Origin: Chitinispirillaceae bacterium | GTDB taxonomy: Bacteria > Fibrobacterota > Chitinivibrionia > Chitinivibrionales > Chitinispirillaceae | Reading direction: 5' to 3' | Assembly: GCA_016930275.1 (NCBI GenBank) | Contig: JAFGHA010000096.1 | Coordinates: 1-64,000 of the forward strand | Length of the DNA stretch: 64,000 nucleotides | Part shown: piece after piece, positions 19,192 through 28,677 of the stretch | How the letters are laid out: every line of letters starts with the position of its first letter | How positions within the stretch are numbered: the stretch's first letter is position 1 | Translations under genes and position numbers: made by a program | The notes under the pieces: generated by a model | Databases searched by the model: none | Told to the model about the DNA's origin: nothing | The model's input: the letters and a program-made list of their open reading frames with translations, nothing else

Positions 19192-20754
19192 ATGCAAAGT
19201 GAAAGTATCCAGCAGCAACTCAGTTTCAATGGTCTGACGGTCCTGTATCAGGTTGCCCATCTTCTCGCTTCGGGTAAGGAGCTTGAAGAGACCATGATGG
19301 AGATTCTGGGGATACTGGAGGAGCTGGCCGGTATGAAACGCGGTATGATCGCGATACTCAGTCCGGACAATAACGAGGTTGCGATCGATGTCGCACGGGG
19401 GCTTTCCGAAGATGAGATTCGTAAGGGAAAGTACCGTCCGGGAGAAGGTATTACGGGTAAGGTCGTTGCCACAGGAAGACCCATCGCGGTTCCGTCGCTC
19501 AACGAGGAACCACAGTTTCTCGATAAAACCGGTGCCCGGAAAAATATCCAGATTTCAAGTCTGGCGTTTCTCTGTGTACCGGTGAAAACGGGTACCTCCG
19601 TTATCGGGGCTCTCTCCGCTGACCGGGTAGCGGTTGAAGATGCGGTGACCCTCGATGGTGAGTTACGGTTTCTTGAAGCTGTTGCTGATCTTATCGCTCA
19701 GACCGTGGATGTGCGCAGGCAGCAGTACAACCGTATCCATTCTCTTGAGCAGGAAAATCTCGAACTCAGAAAAAATCTTGAAAACCGCGGGAAACCCGAT
19801 CAGATGATCGGCAACAGTTCCTCCATGCGCAATGTATACCGCCAGATCGCCCAGGTCGCTCCTTCGAGTACTAGTGTACTGATCCGTGGTGAGACCGGTA
19901 CCGGCAAGGAGTTAGTGGCACGGGCCATCCATCAGAAGAGTATGGTTGCAGCCGGACCGTTCATTCCGGTCAACTGTGCGGCACTTCCCGAGTCGCTGCT
20001 CGAAAGTGAGCTTTTCGGCCATGAGAAGGGATCGTTTACCGGAGCAACTTCGAAACGGATCGGTCGTTTCGAAGCGGCCGACAATGGCACACTTTTTCTC
20101 GACGAGATCGGCGAGATGTCACCGGGTGCCCAGAGTCGTCTCCTGCGCGCAATTCAGGAAAAAGAATTCCAGAGGGTAGGGGGGAACGATTCGATCCGGG
20201 TGAATGTGCGGCTCATCTGCGCCACCAACCGGAATCTCGAAGTTGATGTGCGGGAAGGCCGGTTCAGGGAAGACCTCTACTATCGCATTAACGTTTTCAC
20301 CATTATCCTGCCGCCGTTGCGCGAGCGTGGCGCCGACGTACTCATGCTGGCGGATTACTTCGTCAAGAAATACTCACAGCTGCATTACAAAAAGGTCGAA
20401 CGGATCTCGACACCGGCTATCGACATGCTCAGTGCCTACCACTGGCCGGGCAACGTGCGGGAACTCGAAAACGTGATCGAACGGTCGACGCTCGTTACTA
20501 ACGGCAACGTGCTCGAGGGACACGATCTGCCGCCCACCATACAGCTCAAGGAACCGATTCTCAAGGGTAAACGCAACGACTCTTTCGAGAACATGGTCGC
20601 CGCCTACGAGAAGGAACTTATCGTCGATGCCCTCAAGGATACCGAAGGGAACCAGAGCGAAGCCGCCCGGCTGCTCGGTACCACGAAACGGATTATCCAG
20701 TACAAGATCGATAAGCTCGGGATCGATTTTAAACGGTATCGCAAGCAGGTGTGA
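19192..20754 (+). CDS. Sigma-54-dependent transcriptional activator (GAF-AAA+-Fis, NifA-like)
   Basis: A 520-residue enhancer-binding protein. The GAF sensor domain covers about 25-180, followed by a short coiled linker. The AAA+ domain shows Walker A 'GETGTGKE', the sigma-54 contact loop 'GSFTGA' (a GAFTGA variant), Walker B '[10 protein letters not shown]' and the 'GNVREL' motif. The end is a Fis-type helix-turn-helix containing '[11 protein letters not shown]' and '[10 protein letters not shown]'. The ATG at 19192, nine bases after GGAAGG, was preferred over the TTG at 19168. There is no receiver domain, so control comes through the GAF ligand or a partner, as in NifA/FhlA. A consensus sigma-54 promoter lies 416 bases downstream, before flgB, making this the obvious candidate activator of the flagellar operon. 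Confidence 0.9.
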   Translation: MQSESIQQQLSFNGLTVLYQVAHLLASGKELEETMMEILGILEELAGMKRGMIAILSPDNNEVAIDVARGLSEDEIRKGKYRPGEGITGKVVATGRPIAVPSLNEEPQFLDKTGARKNIQISSLAFLCVPVKTGTSVIGALSADRVAVEDAVTLDGELRFLEAVADLIAQTVDVRRQQYNRIHSLEQENLELRKNLENRGKPDQMIGNSSSMRNVYRQIAQVAPSSTSVLIRGETGTGKELVARAIHQKSMVAAGPFIPVNCAALPESLLESELFGHEKGSFTGATSKRIGRFEAADNGTLFLDEIGEMSPGAQSRLLRAIQEKEFQRVGGNDSIRVNVRLICATNRNLEVDVREGRFREDLYYRINVFTIILPPLRERGADVLMLADYFVKKYSQLHYKKVERISTPAIDMLSAYHWPGNVRELENVIERSTLVTNGNVLEGHDLPPTIQLKEPILKGKRNDSFENMVAAYEKELIVDALKDTEGNQSEAARLLGTTKRIIQYKIDKLGIDFKRYRKQV

Positions 20755-21169
20755 TTGTACCTTTAATTGAGAGGGCTATTTCCGCCGTTCTATATTCACT
20801 CTTTACCCCGGTTTGACTCCTCCTCCGCAGTACTGCCGCTGATGTTGTATTCGGTAGGTCATGAATGAGCATGCCACCATATAAATACTATTAATTATTC
20901 ACGCAAGCACAGCCATTTATTGATTGCTTCTCCCTGTCTCCCTGTCTCCCCGTCACTCTGTCACTAGTCCCCAACCTCTCCCAGCAAAATTTTCCCTCCA
21001 CACGGCAAAAAAATCCGCCCGCTTATCGGCAGAAAATTCCTTCGGCTTGAGTAAAATCGTGATTTTTTTAAATGGTGGTATCGATTTAATTGCATAATTT
21101 AATAAAAATCAAACAGTTGTAGAATTATACCGGCTGGAGGGTCTCTTTAGGGGAGCGGCTATAGGTTGA
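20755..21169. other. Intergenic region upstream of the flagellar operon
   Basis: No gene was recognised. It contains a five-unit octamer repeat (20929-20968) and an AT-rich segment at 21060-21110. If the operon is activated by an enhancer-binding protein, its binding sites should be here, but no clear dyad was identified. Confidence 0.4.
20929..20968. repeat. Degenerate 8-bp tandem repeat
   Basis: Two exact units of TCTCCCTG are followed by TCTCCCCG, TCACTCTG and TCACTAGT. This pyrimidine-rich simple repeat is untranslated and has no known role. Confidence 0.5.
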
Positions 21170-21185
21170 TGGCATCCCGATTGCT
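21170..21185 (+). promoter_or_regulatory. Sigma-54 promoter of the flgB operon
   Basis: TGGCAT-CCCGA-TTGCT matches the -24/-12 consensus TGGCAC-N5-TTGCW with the invariant GG and GC ten bases apart. The start site would be near 21195, giving a leader of about 44 bases before flgB. The sigma-54 activator gene is directly upstream. Confidence 0.75.
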
Positions 21186-21238
21186 TACTTCAAAAAGGTA
21201 TTTAAGCGGATTAATTATCAGGTTCATTGGAGAATACG

Positions 21239-21661
21239 ATGCTTGAGAAAATACTGCTCAATAAAACCAATCTACCGGTACTTACCCGGGCGATGGATGC
21301 CGCCATGCTCCGCAGCCGGACGATTGCCAACAACATCGCCAATGTGACCACACCCGGATATCGACGGGTTGAGGTTTCGTTTGAAGAGGAGCTTCGCACG
21401 GCGCTCGACCGGACACGGCTTAAGGGGTCGAAAACCTCTGAACAGCACCTCGATCTCGGTCGGAAAAATCTTTCGGATGTGAATGCCGAGGCGTATCATC
21501 CGTACGATCCGACCCAGCCGAGCGGTGTTAATAACGTTGATATCGATATGGAAATGGCGAATCTTGCCGAGACGCAGATCATGTACAACTACGCGGTTAA
21601 ATTCGGACAGGGTGTATTCAAAAAGATCAATGCGGCAATTCTGGCGAAGCCGATACAATAA
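21239..21661 (+). CDS. flgB: Flagellar basal-body rod protein FlgB
   Basis: A 140-residue rod protein of the flagellar basal body, exported by the flagellar type III apparatus. The N-terminal helix contains 'RTIANNIANVTTPGYRR', the rod/hook family signature, and the C-terminal part 'VDIDMEMANLAETQIMYN' matches the FlgB/FlgC end. The ATG at 21239 follows TTGGAG; a TTG four codons earlier is less likely. It is the first gene of an operon read from the sigma-54 promoter at 21170, and flgC begins 16 bases after its stop. Confidence 0.95.
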   Translation: MLEKILLNKTNLPVLTRAMDAAMLRSRTIANNIANVTTPGYRRVEVSFEEELRTALDRTRLKGSKTSEQHLDLGRKNLSDVNAEAYHPYDPTQPSGVNNVDIDMEMANLAETQIMYNYAVKFGQGVFKKINAAILAKPIQ

Positions 21662-21677
21662 TTGAAGGAGTTACAGT

Positions 21678-22184
21678 ATGCCGATGGCGGGTATTTTTTC
21701 GGGGCTTGAGATCAGTGCTTCAGGGATGCGGGCACAGCGTATCAGGCAGAATGCGATTTCATCGAATCTCGCCAATGCCGAAACCAGTCGTACCGCTGAT
21801 GGTGGTCCGTACCGGCGGCAGTTTGTGGTCTTTACCGCCGACAGCGACCGGCGGGATGTCAGACTACTCAATAAAGTACGGGCTCTGGGGGGCACGCAAA
21901 CCGAGAACGGCCACCTTCCCATTCCACCGGCGAATTTTCCACGTGACGAGCGTTTTTTCGGCAATGGTGTTTCAGTCGCTGAAATTCGTGAAGATTCCCG
22001 ACCGCCGAAAATGGTATACGATCCGGTACATCCCGATGCCGACGAGAATGGGTATGTCGCCATGCCGAATGTGAACATTATCGAAGAGATGACCGATATG
22101 ATCGCGGCTACCCGTGCTTACGAAGCGAACGTGACCGCTTTCAATGCAACCAAAAGCATGGCAATGCAGGCACTACAACTTTAG
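21678..22184 (+). CDS. flgC: Flagellar basal-body rod protein FlgC
   Basis: A 168-residue rod protein, slightly longer than the usual 130-150. It has 'RIRQNAISSNLANAETSRT' at the N terminus and the family C terminus 'VNIIEEMTDMIAATRAYEAN'. The middle carries the typical 'VYDPVHPDADENGYV' segment. AAGGAG precedes the ATG. It assembles with FlgB, FlgF, FlgG and FliE into the proximal rod. Confidence 0.96.
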   Translation: MPMAGIFSGLEISASGMRAQRIRQNAISSNLANAETSRTADGGPYRRQFVVFTADSDRRDVRLLNKVRALGGTQTENGHLPIPPANFPRDERFFGNGVSVAEIREDSRPPKMVYDPVHPDADENGYVAMPNVNIIEEMTDMIAATRAYEANVTAFNATKSMAMQALQL

Positions 22185-22195
22185 GAGCGATAATC

Positions 22196-22462
22196 ATGCA
22201 GCCAGGTGGAATCAGCAGTCAGGATCAATGGGCACGGTTCATGCAACTTTCCAATGCGGCGCGGTTGCGTAATCAGGGACTGGAAACTGCAGCAAGGGGG
22301 GTGGAACGTCCGGTCAAAACGCGATCACAACAACCTCTACAGGGTTCAGGAGTACCATCCCTGCCGTTGCGCCCGGGAGCGATGGTGAGTCGTTCATATG
22401 CGCCGGTACAGACAGCGACACCGGTACGGATTCTCGGCGGAGCATTTGACGCATATGCGTAA
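22196..22462 (+). CDS. Small uncharacterised protein in the flagellar operon
   Basis: An 88-residue protein between flgC and fliE, starting 11 bases after the flgC stop with its own TAGGAG site. It has no signal peptide or membrane segment. The N-terminal third is glutamine- and alanine-rich and probably helical, the middle is basic and proline-rich, and the C terminus reads 'VRILGGAFDAYA'. I do not recognise the family. Its position between rod gene and rod-MS-ring adaptor gene suggests a rod-assembly or export accessory role, which is inference. Confidence 0.65.
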   Translation: MQPGGISSQDQWARFMQLSNAARLRNQGLETAARGVERPVKTRSQQPLQGSGVPSLPLRPGAMVSRSYAPVQTATPVRILGGAFDAYA

Positions 22463-22517
22463 GTATGATACACTTGAGACAACTTATACGGTAGCTGTTT
22501 ATAAAAGGATGTAACCC

Positions 22518-22820
22518 ATGAATGAGATAAACTCAATAGGTCCGGTCAGGCAGAACGGGGCACCCGAAAAAGTATCGGCACAACAGCCACAGAAGAGTGG
22601 TCCGTCGTTCAAGGATACCCTGCAGGGGTTTCTCAGCGATGTCAATACGATGCAGGTGAAAGCCGATGAGTCGATTGAAAAAATGGCCGCCGGAGAGATC
22701 ACCGATGTTCATCAGGTGATGTCAACGGTGGAAGAAGCGAACACCGCTTTCAACATGATGATGGAGATTCGCAACAAGGTCATGGATGCCTATCAGGAAG
22801 TGATGCGGATACGGTTGTAA
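22518..22820 (+). CDS. fliE: Flagellar hook-basal body protein FliE
   Basis: A 100-residue protein that joins the MS ring to the rod. It shows the FliE pattern: a disordered N terminus, 'SFKDTLQGFLSDVN', 'AAGEITDVHQVMSTVEEA' and 'RNKVMDAYQEVMRI' at the end. AAAGGATG precedes the ATG. Confidence 0.96.
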   Translation: MNEINSIGPVRQNGAPEKVSAQQPQKSGPSFKDTLQGFLSDVNTMQVKADESIEKMAAGEITDVHQVMSTVEEANTAFNMMMEIRNKVMDAYQEVMRIRL

Positions 22821-22912
22821 CCATCGGCGCGGGGAAAAGGCGGGGCGGCGTGCATGCTCCGACGGGGAAGCTGTTCCGGCGCACGGTCAGATAAGTTTAC
22901 AAGGGAGTAGGA

Positions 22913-24457
22913 ATGTCCGAGTTTTTCAAGCAGGTTCTCACCCAGCTTGCCGCGATATGGCAGCGGCTTTCCCTGCAGCAGAAAATTGTAACCACCTCAC
23001 TGGTCGCCTTCACCGTGCTCGGTATGACCGGACTGATCATCTGGTCGCAGAAAACCATCAGTAAAGACAACGGATTTAAAACACTCTATACCAACCTTGA
23101 AGTTGATGAGGCTGCGGCAGTAACCGAGGAACTGCAGAAGGCCGGGTATAAATACGAACTTCAGAATGACGGCAGATCGATTGCCGTTGAAACGAAACAG
23201 CTGTATGAAATACGTATGGCGATGGCCCGTCAGGGACTGCCTCGGCAAACCGGTATCGGTTACGAACTCTTCGATAAAACCAACCTCGGGATGACCGATT
23301 ATGTCATGAAACTCAACTCCCGCCGGGCACTGGAGGGAGAACTGCAGAGGACCATCGAAGGACTTGACGAGGTCAAGAGCGCCCGGGTGCATATCGTTAT
23401 TCCCGAACCCACCATATTTCTTGACAATCAAAAGGATGCGAAGGCCTCGGTGGTGCTCAAATGCGCCACGGGACGTGAAATCTCGAAGGAGCAGATCCGG
23501 GGAATCTCGTACCTGGTCTCATCGAGTGTCGACGGGCTCAAGCCGGAACATATTTCCATCGTGGATTATGCCGGCCGGCTGCTCTCCGATCCGTTCGGCG
23601 GCGATGAGACCGCGCTCGCCGGTTCCCGCAATATGGAGCTGCAGCAGAATGCCGAACAATACCTCGAAAATAAAGCGAATCAGATGCTGACCAATGTGCT
23701 CGGGCCGTCGAAAGCATTTGTCAAAATAGCCTGCGATCTCGATTTCGACCGGGTGGAGAAGTCGCTGGAGCAGTACGATCCGGAAAGCAAGACCGTACGT
23801 TCGGAGGAACGGATCGACGAGAACAAGAAAAACGCTCCCGACGGTGACAAACAGCACGAACGGTCACTCACGAATTATGAAATCGACAAGACGGTACAGC
23901 ATGTGATCGCCGAGGTGGGTAATATCAAACGGCTGACCATTTCAGTGGCACTCGATGGTCGGTACGAGAAAGGTGACGACGGCAAGCTGGAGTATAGGGA
24001 GCGTACGCCCGAAGAGGTTCAGAACATCGAGGATATCATTAAAAATGCCGTCGGATACGATCTCGCACGGGGTGATCAGATCACGGTGTCGAGTGTCAAA
24101 TTCGACAATGAGTTTCTGCGGCGGGAACAGCTTGATATGCACAATCAGGAACGGATCGAATTCTGGATGTCGATCGCAAAGTATGTACTCGGATTTCTCA
24201 TCGCGGTACTCTTTATCCTCTTCCTGCGGTCGCTTGCCCGTACCGTCGCCGAGGCGATGAACCCGCCCATGCCGGCGCTTGAACAGCTTGGTCTCGAAGA
24301 ACCGGTGATCGAGGAGGTCCCCGAAGATATGCGGCGCAGTTCTGAAATCCTCGAACGGGTTGAGATGCTTACCCGTGAAGAACCTGTCAATATCGCTCTC
24401 ATTATAAAACAGTGGCTGGGCGAATCAAAGGGAGCGGCAGCAAAGACGAAGAAATAA
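22913..24457 (+). CDS. fliF: Flagellar MS-ring protein FliF
   Basis: A 514-residue inner-membrane ring protein. A transmembrane helix lies near residues 27-48, followed by the YscJ/FliF secretory fold with 'MARQGLPRQTGIGYELFD' and 'VKSARVHIVIPEP'. The second membrane helix is near 415-437. The C-terminal FliG-binding tail reads 'EEPVNIALIIKQWL'. GGGAG and AGGA lie just before the ATG. A 125-base gap with a small hairpin separates it from fliG. Confidence 0.97.
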   Translation: MSEFFKQVLTQLAAIWQRLSLQQKIVTTSLVAFTVLGMTGLIIWSQKTISKDNGFKTLYTNLEVDEAAAVTEELQKAGYKYELQNDGRSIAVETKQLYEIRMAMARQGLPRQTGIGYELFDKTNLGMTDYVMKLNSRRALEGELQRTIEGLDEVKSARVHIVIPEPTIFLDNQKDAKASVVLKCATGREISKEQIRGISYLVSSSVDGLKPEHISIVDYAGRLLSDPFGGDETALAGSRNMELQQNAEQYLENKANQMLTNVLGPSKAFVKIACDLDFDRVEKSLEQYDPESKTVRSEERIDENKKNAPDGDKQHERSLTNYEIDKTVQHVIAEVGNIKRLTISVALDGRYEKGDDGKLEYRERTPEEVQNIEDIIKNAVGYDLARGDQITVSSVKFDNEFLRREQLDMHNQERIEFWMSIAKYVLGFLIAVLFILFLRSLARTVAEAMNPPMPALEQLGLEEPVIEEVPEDMRRSSEILERVEMLTREEPVNIALIIKQWLGESKGAAAKTKK

Positions 24458-24465
24458 CACCGGTA

Positions 24466-24485
24466 GTCACCGGACTGCCGGTGAC
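24466..24485. other. Intercistronic hairpin between fliF and fliG
   Basis: A perfect 8-bp stem GTCACCGG/CCGGTGAC around ACTG, nine bases after the fliF stop, without a T run. It may mark mRNA processing or stabilise the upstream message. Confidence 0.4.
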
Positions 24486-24582
24486 GTCTGTTCACGATAG
24501 ACCCGGACCGGCATATTTTCTGCCGGGAAAAGGAAACGGTCTCCAGGGACGGAAACAGAAAACAGAGCGAGGATGAGCTTTC

Positions 24583-25686
24583 ATGGCGGTTATCAACAAA
24601 AAAAAGACTGAAGATAAATCCGGAGGTTTCTACAAGGAGAATTACGACGCCAAAAAGGCGGCGGAAAAGAAACGGGTTGATGTATCAGGACTCTCCGGTC
24701 CGATGAAAGCGGCGATCGTCATGGTCGCCCTCGGTCCCGAAGCCTCTTCTCAGATATTCAAGAACCTCGAGGAAGGCGAAGTCGAGCGTCTTTCCACGGA
24801 AATCGCCAGGCTTGACAATGTATCCAATGAGATCCGCGAGGCGGTACTCGAGGAATTTCATACCATCGCGATCGCCCATCAGTATGTGTCGCAGGGCGGC
24901 ATCGATTACGCCCGTGAGATTCTCGAAAGCGCACTCGGGCCCCGCAAGGCGAAAGAGATTCTCGAGAAAGTACAGCAGACCATCAGAACCACCGGATTCA
25001 ATCTTCTCGAGAACGTCGATCCGAAGCAGCTGGTCAATTTCATTCAGAAGGAGCATCCCCAGACAATCGCGTTACTGCTTGCGCATATGGAACCGAAAAA
25101 CGCCGCTCCGGTTATTTCTTCACTGCCGCAGGAACTCCAGGTGGATGTGACCACACGGATCGCGACCATGGAGAGTATTTCCCCCGACACACTCGACCAG
25201 GTGGAAGAGGTGCTGGTGAGCCAGATCAAGTCGCTCTTCGGTGGTGATGTTTCGGAAATCGGCGGTATCAAGGCGGTTGCCGAAATGCTCAACTGTGTCG
25301 ATCGCGGGGCCGAAAAGAACATCCTCGGTAATCTCGAACGCGAAAATCCGGAACTTGCAACCGAGATCAAGAACCTCATGTTTGTCTTCGAGGATGTATT
25401 ACTTCTTGACGATCGGTCAATGCAGCGGGTGCTCAAGGAGGTTGATACAAAGGATCTGTCGATCGCGCTCAAGGGCGCTTCCGAGGAGCTGCAGGAGAAG
25501 TTCTTCCGCAATATGTCGGTACGTGCCGCGGAGATGATCCGGGAAGAGATGGAGTACATGGGACCGATCCGTCTCAAGGATGTGGAGGAAGTACAGCAGC
25601 GTATCGTCGATGTCATCCGTCGACTCGAAGAGGAAGGTGAGATCATCATTTCCGGGCGCGGAGGCGAAGAGGATATTATTGTATAG
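24583..25686 (+). CDS. fliG: Flagellar motor switch protein FliG
   Basis: A 367-residue rotor protein. It contains the 'GPEASSQIFKNL' N-terminal FliF-binding region, the 'KEHPQTIALLLAHM' middle-domain EHPQR-type motif, and the C-terminal torque helix preceded by 'MFVFEDVLLLDDRS'. The N terminus is extended by about 30 Lys/Glu-rich residues compared with typical FliG (about 335). It couples stator force to rotation and switching. Confidence 0.97.
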   Translation: MAVINKKKTEDKSGGFYKENYDAKKAAEKKRVDVSGLSGPMKAAIVMVALGPEASSQIFKNLEEGEVERLSTEIARLDNVSNEIREAVLEEFHTIAIAHQYVSQGGIDYAREILESALGPRKAKEILEKVQQTIRTTGFNLLENVDPKQLVNFIQKEHPQTIALLLAHMEPKNAAPVISSLPQELQVDVTTRIATMESISPDTLDQVEEVLVSQIKSLFGGDVSEIGGIKAVAEMLNCVDRGAEKNILGNLERENPELATEIKNLMFVFEDVLLLDDRSMQRVLKEVDTKDLSIALKGASEELQEKFFRNMSVRAAEMIREEMEYMGPIRLKDVEEVQQRIVDVIRRLEEEGEIIISGRGGEEDIIV

Positions 25687-25958
25687 TGCCGGACAGCAAA
25701 TGACATGAAGAAGTATCTGAACGAAACTATTGTTGCTGTCGTTTTATTAAACGTTTTGTCAGGCGGTGAATCTTGAATGCCGGCTTCGGGGTCGATATCG
25801 GAATCGGTATGGAAAACGTCCGGAAGTAAAGACGATCCTGATTCCGACCCCGATATACCAGCACATTGCAGTGAGGTGAATTAACGGGGAAAATTTGAAA
25901 TCACAGGATATTATTCCAAAATGTTTCCGGATCATCCGGTTAAGCCGGAAGGCAGTGT
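25687..25958. other. Structured intergenic gap between fliG and fliH
   Basis: No gene was seen in 272 bases. TCGGGGTC (25786-25793) and GGAATC (25800-25805) pair in register with GATTCC (25840-25845) and GACCCCGA (25846-25853). This gives a 14-bp stem with a six-base bulge and a loop of about 34 bases. It may be an mRNA structure that tunes expression of the export-ATPase genes. Confidence 0.45.
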
Positions 25959-26861
25959 ATGTCGGTATCTGAAATTCCTCCCGAAAATGTTTCCAGCCTC
26001 ATTGAACAGGTACTCAAGGCAAAAGACCCCGCAACGGTCGGGCTCAAGAAAATTCTGCGTCGTAAAGAGGAGGAGCGGAACGACCATCCGCTCCGCTCGG
26101 TAGCACTTGAAGAATTTTCGGTACCGGGGAAAGCCTCGAAAAAACTGACCGATGATGAACGGCTGATTCTCGATCTTGAAAAGAAAGTCGCCGACCTGCA
26201 GGTCGCACTCAAACAGCAGAAAAAGGCTGCCGCCGCTGCCATTCAGGAGGCGTATGCCAAAGGCAGGCGGGAAGGCGAGGATAAAGGGCGTGCAGAAGCG
26301 GTTGCCGCGACCACCGAGACCTGCGAGAAGAAAATTGACGAACTGCAGCAACGGATAGGAGATCTGCTATCCGGTTTTGAAGTCGCGAAACGCGAGGCGG
26401 TGCTCAATGCCGAGCACCTGCTGTTGCGGCTTTGTCTCGCGGTTTCCGGCAAGGTCATCGGCCGGGAAGTCGCTACGGATCCCGAGCTGATCCTCGGGGT
26501 GATAAAATATTCGCTTGCGTATATAGGTCATCGGGAAAAAATGACCTTGCGGGTCGCGCCCGATGATCTTGAAACTGTTTCACAGCGCAAAGATTTCTGG
26601 CTTCCGGTCGGGGAACGACTCGAAGATTTATCGATCGTGACCGATGAGCGTATCGATCGGGGCGGTTGCATTATCGAATCGAATTCCGGTCTGGTTGACG
26701 CGCGAATGGGAGTGCAGTTCAGTGAACTTTCGGATATCGTCGAGAAAACATGGAAGGACACCGTGTCTGCCGCCGGAAGTACTGTTGCGGGTACTCCGGT
26801 TGAACCGCTGCCGGAATCTCCGTCACTCGAAGACCCGCCGCCCGTTCAAACTGCAGACTGA
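25959..26861 (+). CDS. fliH: Flagellar assembly protein FliH
   Basis: A 300-residue peripheral stator of the flagellar export ATPase. The central part (about 70-150) is a long charged coiled coil with 'AIQEAYAKGRREGEDKGR'. The C-terminal half is the FliH/V-ATPase E-subunit fold with 'VSGKVIGREVATDPELI' and 'IVTDERIDRGGCIIESNSG'. A proline-rich tail follows. The ATG has GGAAGG seven bases upstream. The next gene, fliI, is its binding partner. Confidence 0.9.
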   Translation: MSVSEIPPENVSSLIEQVLKAKDPATVGLKKILRRKEEERNDHPLRSVALEEFSVPGKASKKLTDDERLILDLEKKVADLQVALKQQKKAAAAAIQEAYAKGRREGEDKGRAEAVAATTETCEKKIDELQQRIGDLLSGFEVAKREAVLNAEHLLLRLCLAVSGKVIGREVATDPELILGVIKYSLAYIGHREKMTLRVAPDDLETVSQRKDFWLPVGERLEDLSIVTDERIDRGGCIIESNSGLVDARMGVQFSELSDIVEKTWKDTVSAAGSTVAGTPVEPLPESPSLEDPPPVQTAD

Positions 26862-26872
26862 AAGCGTTACCT

Positions 26873-28237
26873 ATGCAATGGAATGACAGAAACAAATCGG
26901 TAACGGAGTGCTGGAATTTTACTCTTGATTCCTATTTCAATACGGTTGCCAGGGCAGAACCGGTGCGGGTTCACGGAAAGATCACCGAGGTGATCGGGTT
27001 ACTTATCGAATCAACCGGACCTTCCGCTTCGGTAGGCGACGTCTGCAGCATCGAACAGAACGGTGAAGTGGTCGGTACTGCCGAAGTGGTCGGATTCAAA
27101 CAGGATCGCACCCTGCTCATGCCGCTCGGGCGGGTGGAGGGAATTCATCCGGGACTTACCGTCGTGGGAACCAAACGGCCGCTGTCGGTACGGGTGGGTC
27201 CGGAACTGCTCGGGAGAGTAATCGACGGTACCGGTATTCCGATTGACGGACAAGGAGCGGTAACCGCATCGCAACTTCGGTCGATCGCTTCCGCCATTCC
27301 GAATCCGCTGCACCGGAAAAGAATTACGGAACCCCTTGAAACCGGTATCAAGGCGATTGACGGAATGATCACGGTCGGTAAAGGACAACGAATGGGGATT
27401 TTCGCCGGCAGCGGCGTGGGAAAAAGCGTGTTGCTCGGCATGATGGCTCGGCACTGTGCTTCACATGTCAACGTGATCGCGCTTATCGGTGAACGTGGTC
27501 GTGAAGTGAGGGAGTTTATCGAACGGGATCTCGGCGAAGAGGGACTCGCCCGATCGGTGGTGGTGGTCGCCACGTCAGACCAGCCGGCGCTTATCAGGAT
27601 CAAAGGCGCAATGATCGCCGCGACGATCGCGGAATATTTCAGGGATCAGGGTATGGATGTGCTTTTTCTGGTTGACTCGATCACCCGTCTCGCTACCGCG
27701 CAGCGGGAAGTGGGGCTCGCTATCGGTGAACCACCGGCCACCAAGGGATACACGCCGTCGGTGTTTTCGATGCTCCCGCAGTTTCTCGAGCGGGCGGGGA
27801 CGTCCGATTGCGGATCAATTACCGGCCTTTTCACCGTACTTGTCGAAGGAGACGATATGGATGAACCGGTTGCAGACGCTACACGGAGCATACTTGACGG
27901 GCATATCGTTCTTTCGCGCCGGCTTGCGCACCGCAATCAGTTTCCCGCCATTGACACGCTTGAAAGCGTATCGCGCTGTATGCCCGATGTGATTGCCGGT
28001 GATCATCTGCAGCGGGTGACCCGACTCAAGGAACTCATGGCGACGTACCGGGAACATGAGGACCTCATCCAGATCGGGGCCTATGCCGCCGGCAGCAACG
28101 AAGAGGTGGATAAATCGATTAAAATCGATCCGTCTGTACGACGGTTTCTCCGGCAGACCCGCGAGGAATCATTCTCCTTCGAGGAGACCGCCGATCTGCT
28201 CAGGCAGCTTACTGAAGGTGCGGGCGACAGTTCATGA
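26873..28237 (+). CDS. fliI: Flagellar export ATPase FliI
   Basis: A 454-residue F1-ATPase beta-like hexameric ATPase that energises flagellar protein export. Walker A is 'GIFAGSGVGKS', Walker B lies in 'VLFLVDSITRLA', and the family stretch 'AIGEPPATKGYTPSVF' is intact. It starts 11 bases after the fliH stop with a weak ribosome site and overlaps fliJ by four bases, so the two are translationally coupled. Confidence 0.97.
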   Translation: MQWNDRNKSVTECWNFTLDSYFNTVARAEPVRVHGKITEVIGLLIESTGPSASVGDVCSIEQNGEVVGTAEVVGFKQDRTLLMPLGRVEGIHPGLTVVGTKRPLSVRVGPELLGRVIDGTGIPIDGQGAVTASQLRSIASAIPNPLHRKRITEPLETGIKAIDGMITVGKGQRMGIFAGSGVGKSVLLGMMARHCASHVNVIALIGERGREVREFIERDLGEEGLARSVVVVATSDQPALIRIKGAMIAATIAEYFRDQGMDVLFLVDSITRLATAQREVGLAIGEPPATKGYTPSVFSMLPQFLERAGTSDCGSITGLFTVLVEGDDMDEPVADATRSILDGHIVLSRRLAHRNQFPAIDTLESVSRCMPDVIAGDHLQRVTRLKELMATYREHEDLIQIGAYAAGSNEEVDKSIKIDPSVRRFLRQTREESFSFEETADLLRQLTEGAGDSS

Positions 28238-28677
28238 AACGGTTCGTGTTCAAACTCGGTGCACTGCTCGAACTGCGCAAACAGCATGAAGAAAACATCA
28301 AACTCCTGCTTGCCGAAAAAAACAGGGAGATCATTGCGGCGACCGGAGATCTCAACCGGTATTATGAGGAACTGAAGGAACTGCAGTCTTCCGAAAAAAC
28401 GCGGCGTGCCGGACAGGAACCGGTACAGTTGCTCCGGTACAGTGTCGCTTACCGGTATAAACTGAAATCCGATATACTGCGCACGGGACGATGGGTGCAG
28501 GACCTTCAGGCCGAAGCCTCGGGTATTCAGAAAAAACTGCTCGACGCCACGAAAGCGCGACGGGCACTTGAAATAATCCGTGACCGCCAGTTTGATGTCT
28601 GGAAAAAGGAGTACCGACGCAAGGAGCAGAATTTCATCGATGATGTGGCGCAACAGAAATATATCGCCTCCCACTGA
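28234..28677 (+). CDS. fliJ: Flagellar export chaperone FliJ
   Basis: A 147-residue coiled-coil protein rich in Lys, Glu, Gln and Arg, starting 'MKRFVFKLGALLELRKQHEEN', which matches the FliJ N-terminal pattern. It acts as the central stalk of the FliH-FliI complex. The ATGA overlap with fliI and its position last among the flagellar genes support the call. Confidence 0.88.
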   Translation: MKRFVFKLGALLELRKQHEENIKLLLAEKNREIIAATGDLNRYYEELKELQSSEKTRRAGQEPVQLLRYSVAYRYKLKSDILRTGRWVQDLQAEASGIQKKLLDATKARRALEIIRDRQFDVWKKEYRRKEQNFIDDVAQQKYIASH

